Of a stretch of 64,000 bases of DNA, positions 9,546-18,657 are shown piece by piece. Numbering within the stretch: position 1 is the first letter of the stretch; each line of letters begins with the position of its first letter. The translations under genes and the position numbers were made by a program. The notes beneath the pieces were generated by a model. The model did not search any database and had not been told where the DNA came from. It saw nothing but the letters and a program-made list of their open reading frames with translations. Where the stretch lies: NCBI GenBank assembly GCA_020073345.1, contig JAIQFI010000001.1:279111-343110 (forward strand), given 5' to 3'. The stretch is from Terriglobia bacterium (GTDB taxonomy: Bacteria > Acidobacteriota > Terriglobia > Bryobacterales > Bryobacteraceae).

Positions 9546-10904
9546 GTGCGTCTTGCTGGCATCCCGGTCATCTTCGCTGCCGCTGTGGGCGTCCTCGCGG
9601 CCGACCGTGCCTTTACCTCCTATGCGAGCGTGAAACGCGTTTTGGAGGCGCAGCGCGAACGCCTGCCCGCCGAGCTTAGAAACGCAGACGACGCCAAGTG
9701 GAGCGCCTGGAGCCGGCGCCAGGACCAGACCATTCGCGCACGTCTGGAGCAGGGCGATCTGGATTCCCTGGTCAATCTCCTGTTATTCGGGACCTCGTTC
9801 ACCAAGCAGTCGCGGATCAAGGTCGAGGAAATCACCCAGGCTTCGAAGTCCGGCGCCTTGCGGGCCCGCGTGGATGATTTGGTGGCGGGTATGCGCAGTC
9901 CGGGCGGCAATGAGCGCCTCGTTTTCTTGAATGGTCTTCTGCGGCGCAAGGGAATCGATCTGGGGAGTTCCGCAACAGGCGTTTTCATCTATAACAATCT
10001 CGAACGGGTGCTTCAGGAGCGTAAGACGCTCGCCGAGCGCGCGGCGGAAGCCAAGCGCACCAACCTGCCGGATCTGGACCGGGCATCCCTTTTCTCCGAT
10101 CGCGGTGTGTCGCTCGACACCAGCATTCTCCCTGATTTTTCGATCGAGCAAACCTTGCGTGACTTGAAGAAGCGCGGCATGCTGCGGGAAGGCCAGGTGG
10201 CTCGCGTGGCCGTGGTCGGGCCGGGCCTCGATTTTATCGATAAGAACGACGAATCCGGCTACGACTATTATCCCCAGCAGACGGTGCAACCTTTTGCGTT
10301 GTACGATTCGCTGGTCCGGCTAAAGCTCGCGAGAGCCAACGCCCTGTCCCTGTCAATTCTGGACATCAGCCAACGAGTGATCGACCATATCCAGCGCGCT
10401 CGCGAACGCGCCAGGAAGAACACCGGGTACGTCATCCAGTTGCCGCGTGACGTATCACGTCCGTGGCCGCCGGAGCTTGTCTCCTACTGGAGTTCGCTAG
10501 GCGACCAAGTGGGAACCGCGGTGATGCCGGTCCGGCCGCCGGAGATCTTTCAATCTCTAAACGGCGGGCAAGGCCTGGAAACGCGGGCGGTGCGAATCCG
10601 TCCGGACGCGGTGCTGGCGTGTCAGCCGACGGATCTCAATATCGTGCTCGAACGTATCGATCTGACTGCGGCGAACCGCTTCGACCTGGTGATCGGCACC
10701 AATATATTCGTTTACTACGATTCTTTCGAGCAGACGCTTGCGCTCGAGAACGCAGGCGCCATGCTGAAGCCCGGAGGTCTCCTGCTGTCAAATGACCGGC
10801 TGCCCGAGGTCCCGGGCGGTTCCATGCGGCTGGCTGGCACGACCGAGGTGCGATACGACGATCGTGGCGCTCGAGAGGTCGTCGGCTGGTATCAGGCACG
10901 CTGA
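9546..10904 (+). CDS. Methyltransferase-fold protein with N-terminal export signal
   Basis: A GTG start gives 452 residues beginning MRLAGIPVIFAAAVGVLAADRAF, which reads as a signal peptide or anchor. The C-terminal half has SAM-methyltransferase-like motifs: a Gly-rich loop 'VARVAVVGPGLDFID', an acidic-tipped strand 'LSLSILDIS', and 'FDLVIGTNIFVYYDSFEQTLALENAGAMLKPGG', close to the motif IV/post-IV region of CheR-like and small-molecule methyltransferases. The N-terminal half (about 30-210) is charged, helical and unassigned. SAM is cytosolic, so either the hydrophobic N-terminus is a membrane anchor facing inwards or the fold has lost SAM chemistry. It sits 52 nt upstream of an ExbD gene. 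The methyltransferase fold is moderately certain; the substrate is unknown. Confidence 0.65.
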   Translation: MRLAGIPVIFAAAVGVLAADRAFTSYASVKRVLEAQRERLPAELRNADDAKWSAWSRRQDQTIRARLEQGDLDSLVNLLLFGTSFTKQSRIKVEEITQASKSGALRARVDDLVAGMRSPGGNERLVFLNGLLRRKGIDLGSSATGVFIYNNLERVLQERKTLAERAAEAKRTNLPDLDRASLFSDRGVSLDTSILPDFSIEQTLRDLKKRGMLREGQVARVAVVGPGLDFIDKNDESGYDYYPQQTVQPFALYDSLVRLKLARANALSLSILDISQRVIDHIQRARERARKNTGYVIQLPRDVSRPWPPELVSYWSSLGDQVGTAVMPVRPPEIFQSLNGGQGLETRAVRIRPDAVLACQPTDLNIVLERIDLTAANRFDLVIGTNIFVYYDSFEQTLALENAGAMLKPGGLLLSNDRLPEVPGGSMRLAGTTEVRYDDRGAREVVGWYQAR

Positions 10905-10955
10905 CGCCGGAACTTTTTCCAGACGCCACTTGTCCAATCAGCCGGGGACAACACC

Positions 10956-11348
10956 ATGGCGATGGGAATCAAGAGAAGCACAGCCGACATCAACGTCACG
11001 CCGATGATCGACGTGCTACTGGTACTGCTGATCATCTTCATGGTCGTCCTGCCCGAGCGTTCCGTGGGGCTCGATGTGCAGGTGCCGCCGCAAACTGACG
11101 ATCAAGTGCACCCGCTTCCGACCCGGAACATTGTTCTCACGGTGCTCGGCGGAGGCAAGGTGCGGCTGGACCAAGCGGATCTAAATGTCGCCGATCTGCC
11201 GGACCGGCTCCGCTGGCTCCAGGTACGGTACACGGCTGGCGTCGCATTCGTGAAGGGAGAGAACGAGCTCGACTTCGCCCAGGTGGCGGAGGTGATCGAC
11301 GTCGCCAAGGGCGCCGGGTGGAAAAGAATCAGCCTGATGCCGAAGTGA
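10956..11348 (+). CDS. exbD: ExbD/TolR-family biopolymer transport protein
   Basis: The 130-residue protein has a short cytoplasmic N-terminus with the family signature 'DINVTPMIDVLLVLLIIFMVV', a single transmembrane helix carrying the conserved Asp (MIDVLLVLL), and a small periplasmic domain. ExbD works with ExbB to harness proton motive force for TonB-dependent transport. No exbB or tonB gene is adjacent, so partners must be elsewhere. The TonB-dependent receptor ends 1.5 kb upstream, which may explain the location. Confidence 0.9.
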   Translation: MAMGIKRSTADINVTPMIDVLLVLLIIFMVVLPERSVGLDVQVPPQTDDQVHPLPTRNIVLTVLGGGKVRLDQADLNVADLPDRLRWLQVRYTAGVAFVKGENELDFAQVAEVIDVAKGAGWKRISLMPK

Positions 11349-11366
11349 AGAATCCTGTCAACACTC

Positions 11367-11409
11367 ACGGAAATCAGCACTTCAGGGGTGTCTTCCTGCT
11401 AATTTCCGT
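11367..11409. other. Inverted repeat in the exbD/HTH-PD40 intergenic region
   Basis: ACGGAAAT (11367-11374) and ATTTCCGT (11402-11409) are perfect 8-nt inverted arms separated by 27 nt. They lie between the exbD stop and the start of the membrane regulator gene. This could be a looped operator or a weak terminator; there is no T-tract. Function is unproven. Confidence 0.25.
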
Positions 11410-11459
11410 TGCCTGACACCATCCATGACCGTATTCTTGGTGAACAAGGAGCGATCACG

Positions 11460-13463
11460 ATGAGTCTTCAGAAAGCCAACCGAAACACTCCGCAGCAAGA
11501 CCAGGGTACTCCGGCGAGGCTGGAGTCGTGGAAGGAGATCGCAGCTTACCTCCAACGCGACGCCAAAACGGCGCGCAAGTGGGAAAAGGAAGAGGGACTG
11601 CCCATCCACCGGCACACCCACAAAAGCCGGAGCAGCGTCTATGCCTACCCCAGCGAGATCGATACTTGGCGGACGACGCGAAAAGTTGTCGCCGAGCCGG
11701 TTGCGAGGCCGTTGTGGAAAATCCCTGCCTTCGCGGTTACGATGTTGCTGAGCCTGGTGATGGTCGGTAACGGCGTTCGGCCGCAGTCGGCCGAGGCGCA
11801 GCAGGGCCAGACGCGGACGCTGGTTTGCTCGGGTGCGGACTGCGACGGCTGGATCTCGCCGGACGGCAAATCCTTGCTCGCAGTCGTGAACGGCGACTTG
11901 GTTCTTCGGGAGATGGCTACTAATAAAATTCGTCGTCTTGCAGACGCGGCGGGGGTCACGCTTTGTTGCGCCCCTTTTTCGCCTGACGGATCGCGTGTGG
12001 CATACAGCCGCTATGCCGCGGCGGCCACTCTGGATAAGCCTGGGGCCGCGGAGCTGATCGTCTCCAGCGCTGACGGAACCAAGGCTCGCATGGTTCACGG
12101 CGACGCAATCGCCCGAGGCTGGTCGGCGGACGGGAAAAGGCTGCTCATCGGACAATCCGAGGCGGGCCAGCCTCCTTACCTTGCGTGGCTGGATATCGGC
12201 ACCGGCGCCATTCAGAAGTTGGCGACATTCGCCAATTGGTATCTCGCCAAGGTTTCGCCGGACGGCAGGTACATCGCGTGGGGCGCCACCAAGGATGATA
12301 AGTCGGAAAACGTCTACATCATGGCGAGCGATGGCTCTGGCGAGACTGTCGTTTCGCCCAGCGCCTCGGAACAGGTACCCGTAGAGTGGACGGTCGATGG
12401 AAAGTATCTCGTATTCGCCCAAGTCGGAACAACGGTTGATCTGTGGATGGCGCGAATCACCGGCGGCAAGCCCCAAGGCAGCGCAACCAATACTCATGTA
12501 ACGTTGCAGAAGGGTGTGAGTCTGAGGGGCGTTGACCGCTCTGGAGCCATCTACTATCGGACGCTCTCAAGCACGAGTGACATTTATACCGCTACGATGC
12601 ACCCGGCGACGGGAAAGGTCACTTCCGCGCCGGTTCCGGTGCGGGTGAACCGAACGGGAGGAAACGTGTTGCCACGCTGGGCTCCGGATTCCCGGCGGCT
12701 GGCCTACTATTGGGCTGACCCTCGTACTTCGGGACCAAGTAGTCTTCGGGAATTGTTTGTCTACTCATTCGACTCCGGCAAGGAGGAGCGGATCGCCACA
12801 CAGGCCAAGCTTGCTACGGGCGGGATTTGCTGGAGCCGTGATGGTAAGTCGATCTTGTTCAACAATGCGGACACTTCCAGGCAACCACAACCCGCTCGGT
12901 ATACTCTCGGCACGAACCAGATTACGCCGCTTTTCCCAAGTGCCACACCTTTCCTCATAAGAAGTTGCGCATCCGAACTAACTGCAGGCTTTGACGAGAC
13001 CGGGATCAAAGTGCGCAGCGTATCGAACGGCTCTGAGAAGCAGATTCACCAGTTCGGTCCAAACCCCGGCGTTGTGCTTCCCGTTCTTTCCCACGACGGC
13101 CGAAGCGTGGCATTTGTGTCGGCGAGCGCAGGAGCTTCTATGCTTCGCATGATCTCCAGCGACGGCGGAGCAGTGCGAGACCTGGCCAGTGCGAACGCGC
13201 CCACGGAATTCCAAACGTTGTGGGGTGCAGCGTGGTCGCCGGATGACCGCTTTATCTACTTCGCCCGTCGGCCGGACGGCAAGTCTCCGTACGAGCTGGT
13301 TCGCGTCCCCGCCGCGGGCGGGACGCCTGAAAGCATGGGCCTGAAAGTCGAGGACTTGCGAGACCTCGATATCGCTCCGGATGGAAAACACATTGCCTTC
13401 TCGATCGGCGACGTCAATCGCCCCGAGATCTGGGCGATCCAGAAGTTCCTGCCGGGGAAGTAG
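11460..13463 (+). CDS. Membrane-anchored HTH regulator with TolB-like PD40 propeller
   Basis: I chose the ATG at 11460, preceded by AAGGAG, over an in-frame upstream codon. Residues about 20-75 ('WKEIAAYLQRDAKTARKWEKEEGLPIHRH...SSVYAYPSEIDTW') form an excisionase/MerR-like DNA-binding domain common in Acidobacteria. One transmembrane helix follows (about 85-110, 'IPAFAVTMLLSLVMVG'). The remaining 550 residues carry repeated PD40/TolB-type blades ('DGWISPDGKSLL', 'FSPDGSRVAYS', 'VSPDGRYIAWG', 'ISWSPDDRF'-like). The design is that of a one-component transmembrane regulator with a periplasmic propeller sensing a ligand, like CadC/ToxR in topology but not in domain family. Ligand and target promoters are unknown. 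Confidence 0.82.
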   Translation: MSLQKANRNTPQQDQGTPARLESWKEIAAYLQRDAKTARKWEKEEGLPIHRHTHKSRSSVYAYPSEIDTWRTTRKVVAEPVARPLWKIPAFAVTMLLSLVMVGNGVRPQSAEAQQGQTRTLVCSGADCDGWISPDGKSLLAVVNGDLVLREMATNKIRRLADAAGVTLCCAPFSPDGSRVAYSRYAAAATLDKPGAAELIVSSADGTKARMVHGDAIARGWSADGKRLLIGQSEAGQPPYLAWLDIGTGAIQKLATFANWYLAKVSPDGRYIAWGATKDDKSENVYIMASDGSGETVVSPSASEQVPVEWTVDGKYLVFAQVGTTVDLWMARITGGKPQGSATNTHVTLQKGVSLRGVDRSGAIYYRTLSSTSDIYTATMHPATGKVTSAPVPVRVNRTGGNVLPRWAPDSRRLAYYWADPRTSGPSSLRELFVYSFDSGKEERIATQAKLATGGICWSRDGKSILFNNADTSRQPQPARYTLGTNQITPLFPSATPFLIRSCASELTAGFDETGIKVRSVSNGSEKQIHQFGPNPGVVLPVLSHDGRSVAFVSASAGASMLRMISSDGGAVRDLASANAPTEFQTLWGAAWSPDDRFIYFARRPDGKSPYELVRVPAAGGTPESMGLKVEDLRDLDIAPDGKHIAFSIGDVNRPEIWAIQKFLPGK

Positions 13464-13467
13464 CGAT

Positions 13468-15399
13468 CTACTTCTTCGGCAGCGCGAACGCCAGATATCC
13501 GCCCGGACCCGGCGGAAGCGCTTTGGCGCTGGCGGCCCGCGGAGGGGTCTGCCCCGCCCCGCCGACCGGAATGACCACGTACTCGCGGCCGCCGGTCTCG
13601 TACACTGCGGGGACGCCATCGGAGCCCGCCGGCAGGTTATATTCCCAGATCACCTTGCCGTTGTCCTGATCGTAAGCGCGGAACTTGCGGTCTGACGACG
13701 TCGCGACGAAAATCACGCCGCCGGCCGTGACGACGACTCCTCCCCGCGGGAAGTGCGCACCCGTGGGCGGATCTTGCGGCACTCCCACGACACCGCCATT
13801 CGGCACCTGCCACTTGATCGTGCCGGTATTCAGGTCGATGGCGGTGAGTTGCGACCAGGGCGGTCCAATGGCCGAAAGTCCGTTGCTCGGCTGCATCATG
13901 AAATCGTAAGGAGCGTTGTACGGTGTGAAATCGTGCTGCGGCGGTGGAGGAGGCGGCGTGGCCGGCGTCTCGGGACCAGGACCTTTTCCTTTGCCGGGGC
14001 CGCCTCGTCCGCCACGCGGAGGCCCCGGGAGTCTCAGCGTCAGCCCCATCGGCAATTCTTTCGAGACGATGTAGATCATCCCTTTGGTGGGATCGACGCC
14101 CGAGCTGCCCCAGTTCGCGCCGCCGTTGTTGCCCGGTATCTGCACGGTGCCCTTCAGGCTGGGCGGCGTGAACAAACCCTCGTTGCGCCAGGTCTGCAGC
14201 ATCTCGCGCACTTTGGCTTTCTCCTCATCGGAGATGTACGGATTGATGTCCTTTTCGGTGAAAGATTGTCTGGCGAAAGCCGGAGGCTTTGTAGGAAAGG
14301 GCTGCGTCGGCCATGCTTCCTCACCGGGAACGTCCGATTTCGGCACCGGACGCTCCTCAATCGGCCACAGCGGCTTGCCGGTCTCACGCTCGAACACGAA
14401 CAGGAAACCCTGTTTGGTCGGCTGCGCCACGACATCCACATTCTTGCCGTCGTGTTTCACCGTGAGCAGCTTCGGCGCCGTCGGCAGATCGTAATCCCAC
14501 AGGTCGTGGTGGACCGTCTGGAAGTGCCACAGGCGTTTTCCGGTGCGCGCGTCCAGCGCCACGATGCTATTGCCGAAAAGATTCTGCCCGTGCCGGTCGG
14601 GTCCATAGAAATCGTAGCGAGCGGTACCGAACGGAATAAACACGATGCCGCGCTTCTCGTCGACGCTCATCTCATTCCAGTTATGCACACCGCCGGACGT
14701 CTTCCACGCTTCCGCGGGCCAGGTTTCGTAGCCGGTTTCGCCGGGATGCGGAACGCTGTGGAAGACCCACTTGAGTTTGCCGGTGATCACGTCGTACGCG
14801 TGGACGTCGCCGGGCGTGGCCAGATACGAATCGCCCTGATTGGCGGGCATCAGCGACATGAAAATGGTGTTTTCGAAGACGTGGCCGGGGTCGCTGCTGG
14901 ACACTTGGCGAACCTCACGGTCGAGCCCATTCTTCAAGTCTGTACGGCCGTTATCGCCGAAGGACATGATGGTCTCGCCGTTGGTCGCGTTGATCGCGGT
15001 GATGGCTCCGGCGTTGGCGAAAAGCAGTCGCCGGTCCTTGCGATCCTTACTCTCCCAGTAGTTGATGCCGCGCGCCGCTCCACCGCCCTGATGCTTCCAG
15101 ATCTCCTTGCCGGTCGCGGCATCCAGGGCCACAATGGCGTTCTGCGCGCCAACATACATGGTTCCGTCGACAACCACCGGATTGAACACAGGATTGTTGC
15201 CGGACTCGTACATCCAGGCGACCTGGAGCTGCTTTACGTTGCTCTTGTTGATCTGCTTGAGCGAAGAGTATTGCGAATGATCCGAGCCCCCTCCATTGGA
15301 GTCCCAGGTAGTGAAGTTGGGGGCGTTGTCGTCGGCGGCCGCGCCGATCAGAACCAGCGCTGCAGCGACTACGGCGAGCAGAAGAAGACGGGTGCGCAT
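13468..15399 (-). CDS. Soluble PQQ-dependent dehydrogenase (glucose/quinate-type propeller)
   Basis: The ATG at 15397-15399 follows a GGGAGGGG RBS and opens a signal peptide (MRTRLLLLAVVAAALVLIGAAA). The 643-residue propeller has the quinoprotein signatures 'SQYSSLKQINKSNVKQLQVAW', 'TMYVGAQNAIVALDAATGKEIWKHQ' and 'WDYDLPTAPKLL', and ends with 'VYETGGREYVVIPVGGAG', as in membrane glucose-dehydrogenase-family enzymes but without their N-terminal membrane helices. A Gly/Pro/Lys-rich loop (about 530-560) interrupts a blade. Unlike the two dehydrogenases at 1-6 kb there is no haem motif, so electrons must leave by another carrier. It lies 44 nt downstream of the SOD gene on the same strand. Confidence 0.85.
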   Translation of the reverse strand: MRTRLLLLAVVAAALVLIGAAADDNAPNFTTWDSNGGGSDHSQYSSLKQINKSNVKQLQVAWMYESGNNPVFNPVVVDGTMYVGAQNAIVALDAATGKEIWKHQGGGAARGINYWESKDRKDRRLLFANAGAITAINATNGETIMSFGDNGRTDLKNGLDREVRQVSSSDPGHVFENTIFMSLMPANQGDSYLATPGDVHAYDVITGKLKWVFHSVPHPGETGYETWPAEAWKTSGGVHNWNEMSVDEKRGIVFIPFGTARYDFYGPDRHGQNLFGNSIVALDARTGKRLWHFQTVHHDLWDYDLPTAPKLLTVKHDGKNVDVVAQPTKQGFLFVFERETGKPLWPIEERPVPKSDVPGEEAWPTQPFPTKPPAFARQSFTEKDINPYISDEEKAKVREMLQTWRNEGLFTPPSLKGTVQIPGNNGGANWGSSGVDPTKGMIYIVSKELPMGLTLRLPGPPRGGRGGPGKGKGPGPETPATPPPPPPQHDFTPYNAPYDFMMQPSNGLSAIGPPWSQLTAIDLNTGTIKWQVPNGGVVGVPQDPPTGAHFPRGGVVVTAGGVIFVATSSDRKFRAYDQDNGKVIWEYNLPAGSDGVPAVYETGGREYVVIPVGGAGQTPPRAASAKALPPGPGGYLAFALPKK

Positions 15400-15443
15400 G
15401 AGAAAAGCCCCTCCCTGTCGCCGTAGTATACAATACGGAGCTT

Positions 15444-16055
15444 TTACTTCCCGGCGGTGAATCGCTTCTCGGCTTCCTGCCAGTTGACCACGTTCCACCA
15501 CGCGGCGAGGTAATCCGGCCGCCGATTCTGATACTTCAAATAGTACGCGTGCTCCCACACGTCGACGCCCAGGACCGCATGCTTGCCTTCCATCAAGGGA
15601 TTATCCTGATTCGGCGTGGATGTGATCTCCAAGCCCGAACTCGTCTTAACAAGCCAAGCCCAGCCCGAGCCGAAGCGGCCCACACCCGCGGCCGAAAGTT
15701 TCTCTTTGAAGGTATCGAATGTCCCGAACGCAGCGGTGATCGCCGCGGCGAGGTTGCCCACCGGCGCGCCGCCCTTGCCCGGCCCCATGATCTGCCAGAA
15801 CATGCTGTGGTTCCAGTGCCCGCCGCCGTTGTTGCGAACCGCAGTGCGAATGTTGTCGGGCACGATCGCGCAGTTGTTGGCCAGCAGCTCCTCGATACTC
15901 TTCGACGCCAGCGCCGGCGCCGATTCCAGCGCCTTGTTGAGGTTCGTCACGTAGGCATTGTGGTGCTTGCCGTGGTGGATCTCCATGGTCATCTTGTCGA
16001 TATGCGGCTCCAGTGCATCCGGAGCATAAGGCAGTGCAGGTAGTGTAAAAGCCAT
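15444..16055 (-). CDS. sodA: Superoxide dismutase, Mn-type (Fe/Mn family)
   Basis: The ATG at 16053-16055 gives a 203-residue cytosolic protein, the normal family length; an upstream in-frame TTG is less likely. The four metal ligands are visible: H27 (MEIHHGKHH), H80 ([11 protein letters not shown]), D162 and H166 (VDVWEHAYY). '[10 protein letters not shown]' and 'RFGSGWAWL' favour the manganese type. It converts superoxide to peroxide and oxygen. It starts 14 nt after gatA on the same strand and may be transcribed with the gat genes as well as on its own. Confidence 0.95.
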   Translation of the reverse strand: MAFTLPALPYAPDALEPHIDKMTMEIHHGKHHNAYVTNLNKALESAPALASKSIEELLANNCAIVPDNIRTAVRNNGGGHWNHSMFWQIMGPGKGGAPVGNLAAAITAAFGTFDTFKEKLSAAGVGRFGSGWAWLVKTSSGLEITSTPNQDNPLMEGKHAVLGVDVWEHAYYLKYQNRRPDYLAAWWNVVNWQEAEKRFTAGK

Positions 16056-16069
16056 AGTCTGATTTTCCC

Positions 16070-17497
16070 TCAAGTTGTAGATGCGCGTTCAAAGGTGTCC
16101 GCTACACGAAACATCGCCGTCTCATTGAAGTGATTGGCGATGACTTGCAACCCCACCGGCAATCCCTCCGGAGTCTTGCCCGCAGGAACGCTCATGCAGG
16201 GGACCCCTGCCAGGTCTCCTGTCACAGTGTAGATATCGGAGAGATACATTGCCGTCGGATCGTCGACCTTCTCGCCCAGCTTGAATGCCGGGAAGGGCGA
16301 TACCGGACCGACGATCGCGTCCACCTGCCCGAAGGCCTGCGCGTAGTCGCGAGCCACCAGCGCCCGCACCTTCTGCGCTTTCAGATAGTACGCATCGTAA
16401 TAGCCGGCGCTCAGCACGTAGGTTCCCAGCATGATCCGGCGCTTGCACTCCGCGCCGAACCCCTCGTCGCGCGTTTGGCGATACATCTCCTGTAAAGTCC
16501 CTGCGGCCTCGGACCGGCGGGTATAGCGCACGCCGTCATAACGCGCCAGGTTCGAGCTCGCCTCCGCCGTGCAGATGATGTAGTAGCACCCCACCGCGAA
16601 GGGAGTGTGCGGCAGGCGGATCTCGCGGATCTCGCATCCGAGTTTCTGGAGCGTCTGAATGGCCGCCTGAATCACGTCGCCCGTGCCGCTCGCGAGCCCG
16701 TCGAAAAATTCCTTGGGCACGCCGATTTTCATGCCGCGAATATTTCCGTCGAGTGCCGCCACATAATCCGGAACCGGGGCGAATGCTGAAGTCGAATCCA
16801 TTTCGTCGCGCCCCGCCATCACCTGCAGCAGCCGCGCGGAATCCCGCACCTTGCGTGAAAACGGCCCGATATGGTCGAGCGAGCTGGCGAACGCCGTCAG
16901 CCCGTAGCGCGATACACGTCCATAGGTCGGCGTCACGCCCGTCACGCCGCAGAACGACGCCGGCTGCCGGATCGACCCGCCGGTATCGGATCCCAGCGAC
17001 AGCACTGCCGTCCCCTGCGCTACAACGGCCGCCGATCCACCGCTCGATCCTCCCGGCACGCGATCCAGCGCAACAGGATTCCGCACCGGTCCGAACGCCG
17101 AATTCTCGTTCGAAGATCCCATCGCGAACTCGTCGCAATTGGTCTTGCCGATGATCACGCCGCCCGCTTGTTCGATACGAATCACGGCAGTTGCGTCATA
17201 CGGCGGAATGTAGTTCTCGAGCAGCCTCGACGCGCAGGTGGTGCGCAGCCCGCGCGTGAGAATCACGTCTTTAATAGCGATGGGCACGCCCGCGAGCGGC
17301 CCCGGATCCTGGCCCGCCGCGATCTTGTGATCCACGGCCCGCGCCGCGGCCAGCGCCCTTTCGGGCGCAAACGTCAAATAGGCATTCGTCGTGGGATTCT
17401 CAGCTTCCGCGAACTTGAGCGCTTCGCGCGCGATCTCCTCCGCGCTGACTTTCTTGGCAAGCAGCTCGGCCCGAATCGAATCGACGGTCTGACTCAC
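16070..17497 (-). CDS. gatA: Asp-tRNA(Asn)/Glu-tRNA(Gln) amidotransferase subunit A
   Basis: The 475-residue amidase-signature protein carries the complete catalytic triad: K76 (VPIAIKD), S151 ([11 protein letters not shown]) and S175 ([16 protein letters not shown]). It releases ammonia from glutamine for GatB to amidate mischarged tRNA. The start is GTG at 17497, overlapping the gatC stop by 4 nt (GTGA), so the two are translationally coupled. gatB is not in the window. Confidence 0.96.
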   Translation of the reverse strand: MSQTVDSIRAELLAKKVSAEEIAREALKFAEAENPTTNAYLTFAPERALAAARAVDHKIAAGQDPGPLAGVPIAIKDVILTRGLRTTCASRLLENYIPPYDATAVIRIEQAGGVIIGKTNCDEFAMGSSNENSAFGPVRNPVALDRVPGGSSGGSAAVVAQGTAVLSLGSDTGGSIRQPASFCGVTGVTPTYGRVSRYGLTAFASSLDHIGPFSRKVRDSARLLQVMAGRDEMDSTSAFAPVPDYVAALDGNIRGMKIGVPKEFFDGLASGTGDVIQAAIQTLQKLGCEIREIRLPHTPFAVGCYYIICTAEASSNLARYDGVRYTRRSEAAGTLQEMYRQTRDEGFGAECKRRIMLGTYVLSAGYYDAYYLKAQKVRALVARDYAQAFGQVDAIVGPVSPFPAFKLGEKVDDPTAMYLSDIYTVTGDLAGVPCMSVPAGKTPEGLPVGLQVIANHFNETAMFRVADTFERASTT

Positions 17498-17793
17498 TTC
17501 TCGATCACCCGAGGCACCTTGAAATATCCCTGTCCGGCAACCGGAGCGTTCGCCAGCGCGTCCGCATTCCCCAGCGGCTTACGCTCGACGTCCGCGCGGA
17601 GCGTCGCCGTCTCTTCCGCGTCATAGAGGACCTGCGACATCGGCTCCACATTCGAGGTGTCCAGCTCGCTCAGCTTGTCGATGTGCGTGAGGATCCCGTC
17701 CATGTCCTGGGTCATGCGAACGATTTCGTCCTCGGTCAAAGCGAGGTTGGCCAGCTCCGCCACTCTCCGGACTTCCTGTTCGGTGATCTTCAC
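17494..17793 (-). CDS. gatC: Asp/Glu-tRNA amidotransferase subunit C
   Basis: I chose the GTG at 17791-17793, giving 99 residues, the normal GatC length ('VKITEQEVRRVAELANLALTEDEI...LSHIDKL'-like helices, then 'VEPMSQVLYD' and the C-terminal 'GYFKVPRVIE'). The GTG overlaps the dciA stop by 4 nt, mirroring the gatC-gatA overlap. GatC clamps GatA to GatB in the transamidosome. Confidence 0.93.
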   Translation of the reverse strand: MKITEQEVRRVAELANLALTEDEIVRMTQDMDGILTHIDKLSELDTSNVEPMSQVLYDAEETATLRADVERKPLGNADALANAPVAGQGYFKVPRVIEK

Positions 17794-18176
17794 GCGGTCC
17801 CCAGCTTCTTCGATTGCCGGTACAACATCGCCAGGACGGGGTCGGCGATGCCGTCCGTTCCGCGCCGAGCCGATACTGCGCGCTGCGGTTTTCGCCTGGG
17901 AGGCATCGGCCGGAAGTCGATCTCTGTGACCAGCTCCTCGCCCAGCGCTTCTTTCAGATTCCGCAGCAGGAAATGGCGCAGCGTGTTGAGCTGCTTCTGC
18001 CACACCATGTCTTCCACTTCCACGATCAGGGTGCCACGCACCAGCGCCGAGGCCAGCGTGTGCGCGCCGATTTTCTTCCCCGCCGCTAGTGTCCACGCCG
18101 CCCGCGCGCGTGTTTCTGGATCGGCCATCTCCGGCGACAGCTTCAGTTTTCCGATGAGACTCCCGGCGCGTTCCAT
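17790..18176 (-). CDS. dciA: DUF721/DciA-family protein
   Basis: This 128-residue protein matches the DUF721 pattern: an N-terminal helix, then 'RARAAWTLAAGKKIGAHTLASALVRGTLIVEVEDMVWQ' and 'QLNTLRHFLLRNLKEALGEELVTEIDFRP'. DciA proteins load the replicative helicase DnaB in bacteria lacking DnaC. The C-terminal 35 residues are basic and probably disordered. It heads a tightly overlapping dciA-gatC-gatA cluster. Family assignment is firm; the helicase-loading role is inferred from the family. Confidence 0.82.
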   Translation of the reverse strand: MERAGSLIGKLKLSPEMADPETRARAAWTLAAGKKIGAHTLASALVRGTLIVEVEDMVWQKQLNTLRHFLLRNLKEALGEELVTEIDFRPMPPRRKPQRAVSARRGTDGIADPVLAMLYRQSKKLGTA

Positions 18177-18229
18177 GTTCGTTGCAATACTGTGGGGGAG
18201 ACTTCGATTCTACCACTAGGACCGGCGAG

Positions 18230-18562
18230 TTAGAGTGACAAAACCCGAGGCATGGTACCCTGCAGCGCCGCCCGCAGCAGATCGTCCAGATCCGTTCCGC
18301 CGAGCAACACCCGCTCCAGCTCGACGCCCGTCCGGAACGCGTTCCGCGTCCACGTTGCGTAGACCACGTGGCCGAACAGGGTGCTGTCGGCCACCGTCAG
18401 CTTTACCAGTTCCTCCGGCCAAAGTTCGCAAGGCAGAATGAGGCAGAGGCCAGCGTCGGAAATGTCCGCGAGCGTTCCCGAAAAACTCTGTTCCTGCTTT
18501 CTAAGCCGTGTGACTTGAACGTCCAGATCGGTTATCGAGCGGGTATGTAGGCGGCGGTCCAC
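18230..18562 (-). CDS. PilZ-domain protein
   Basis: A GTG start gives 110 residues consisting almost entirely of one PilZ-like domain: an N-terminal basic 'RRLHTRS' segment, then 'GTLADISDAGLCLILP' carrying the D/NxSxxG signature of c-di-GMP-binding PilZ domains, followed by beta strands 'GHVVYATWTRNAFRTGVELE'. The basic RxxxR element matches R3-R7 (RLHTR). It is probably a small c-di-GMP receptor; its output is unknown. It stands alone between the dciA cluster and the divergent permease gene. Confidence 0.75.
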   Translation of the reverse strand: MDRRLHTRSITDLDVQVTRLRKQEQSFSGTLADISDAGLCLILPCELWPEELVKLTVADSTLFGHVVYATWTRNAFRTGVELERVLLGGTDLDDLLRAALQGTMPRVLSL

Positions 18563-18657
18563 TGAACAAAACCATCGGTGGATTACGTAGGAGGCTTTAG
18601 GATCATTTCGTCTGCATTCTCCAGTCGTTCTGTAACGTAATTAGCTTGGTGAGGTAA

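Noticed and set aside
13753..15426. Long plus-strand open frame (about 550 codons) opposite the PQQ dehydrogenase
   Set aside because: A high-GC antisense shadow without signal peptide, RBS or recognisable motif.
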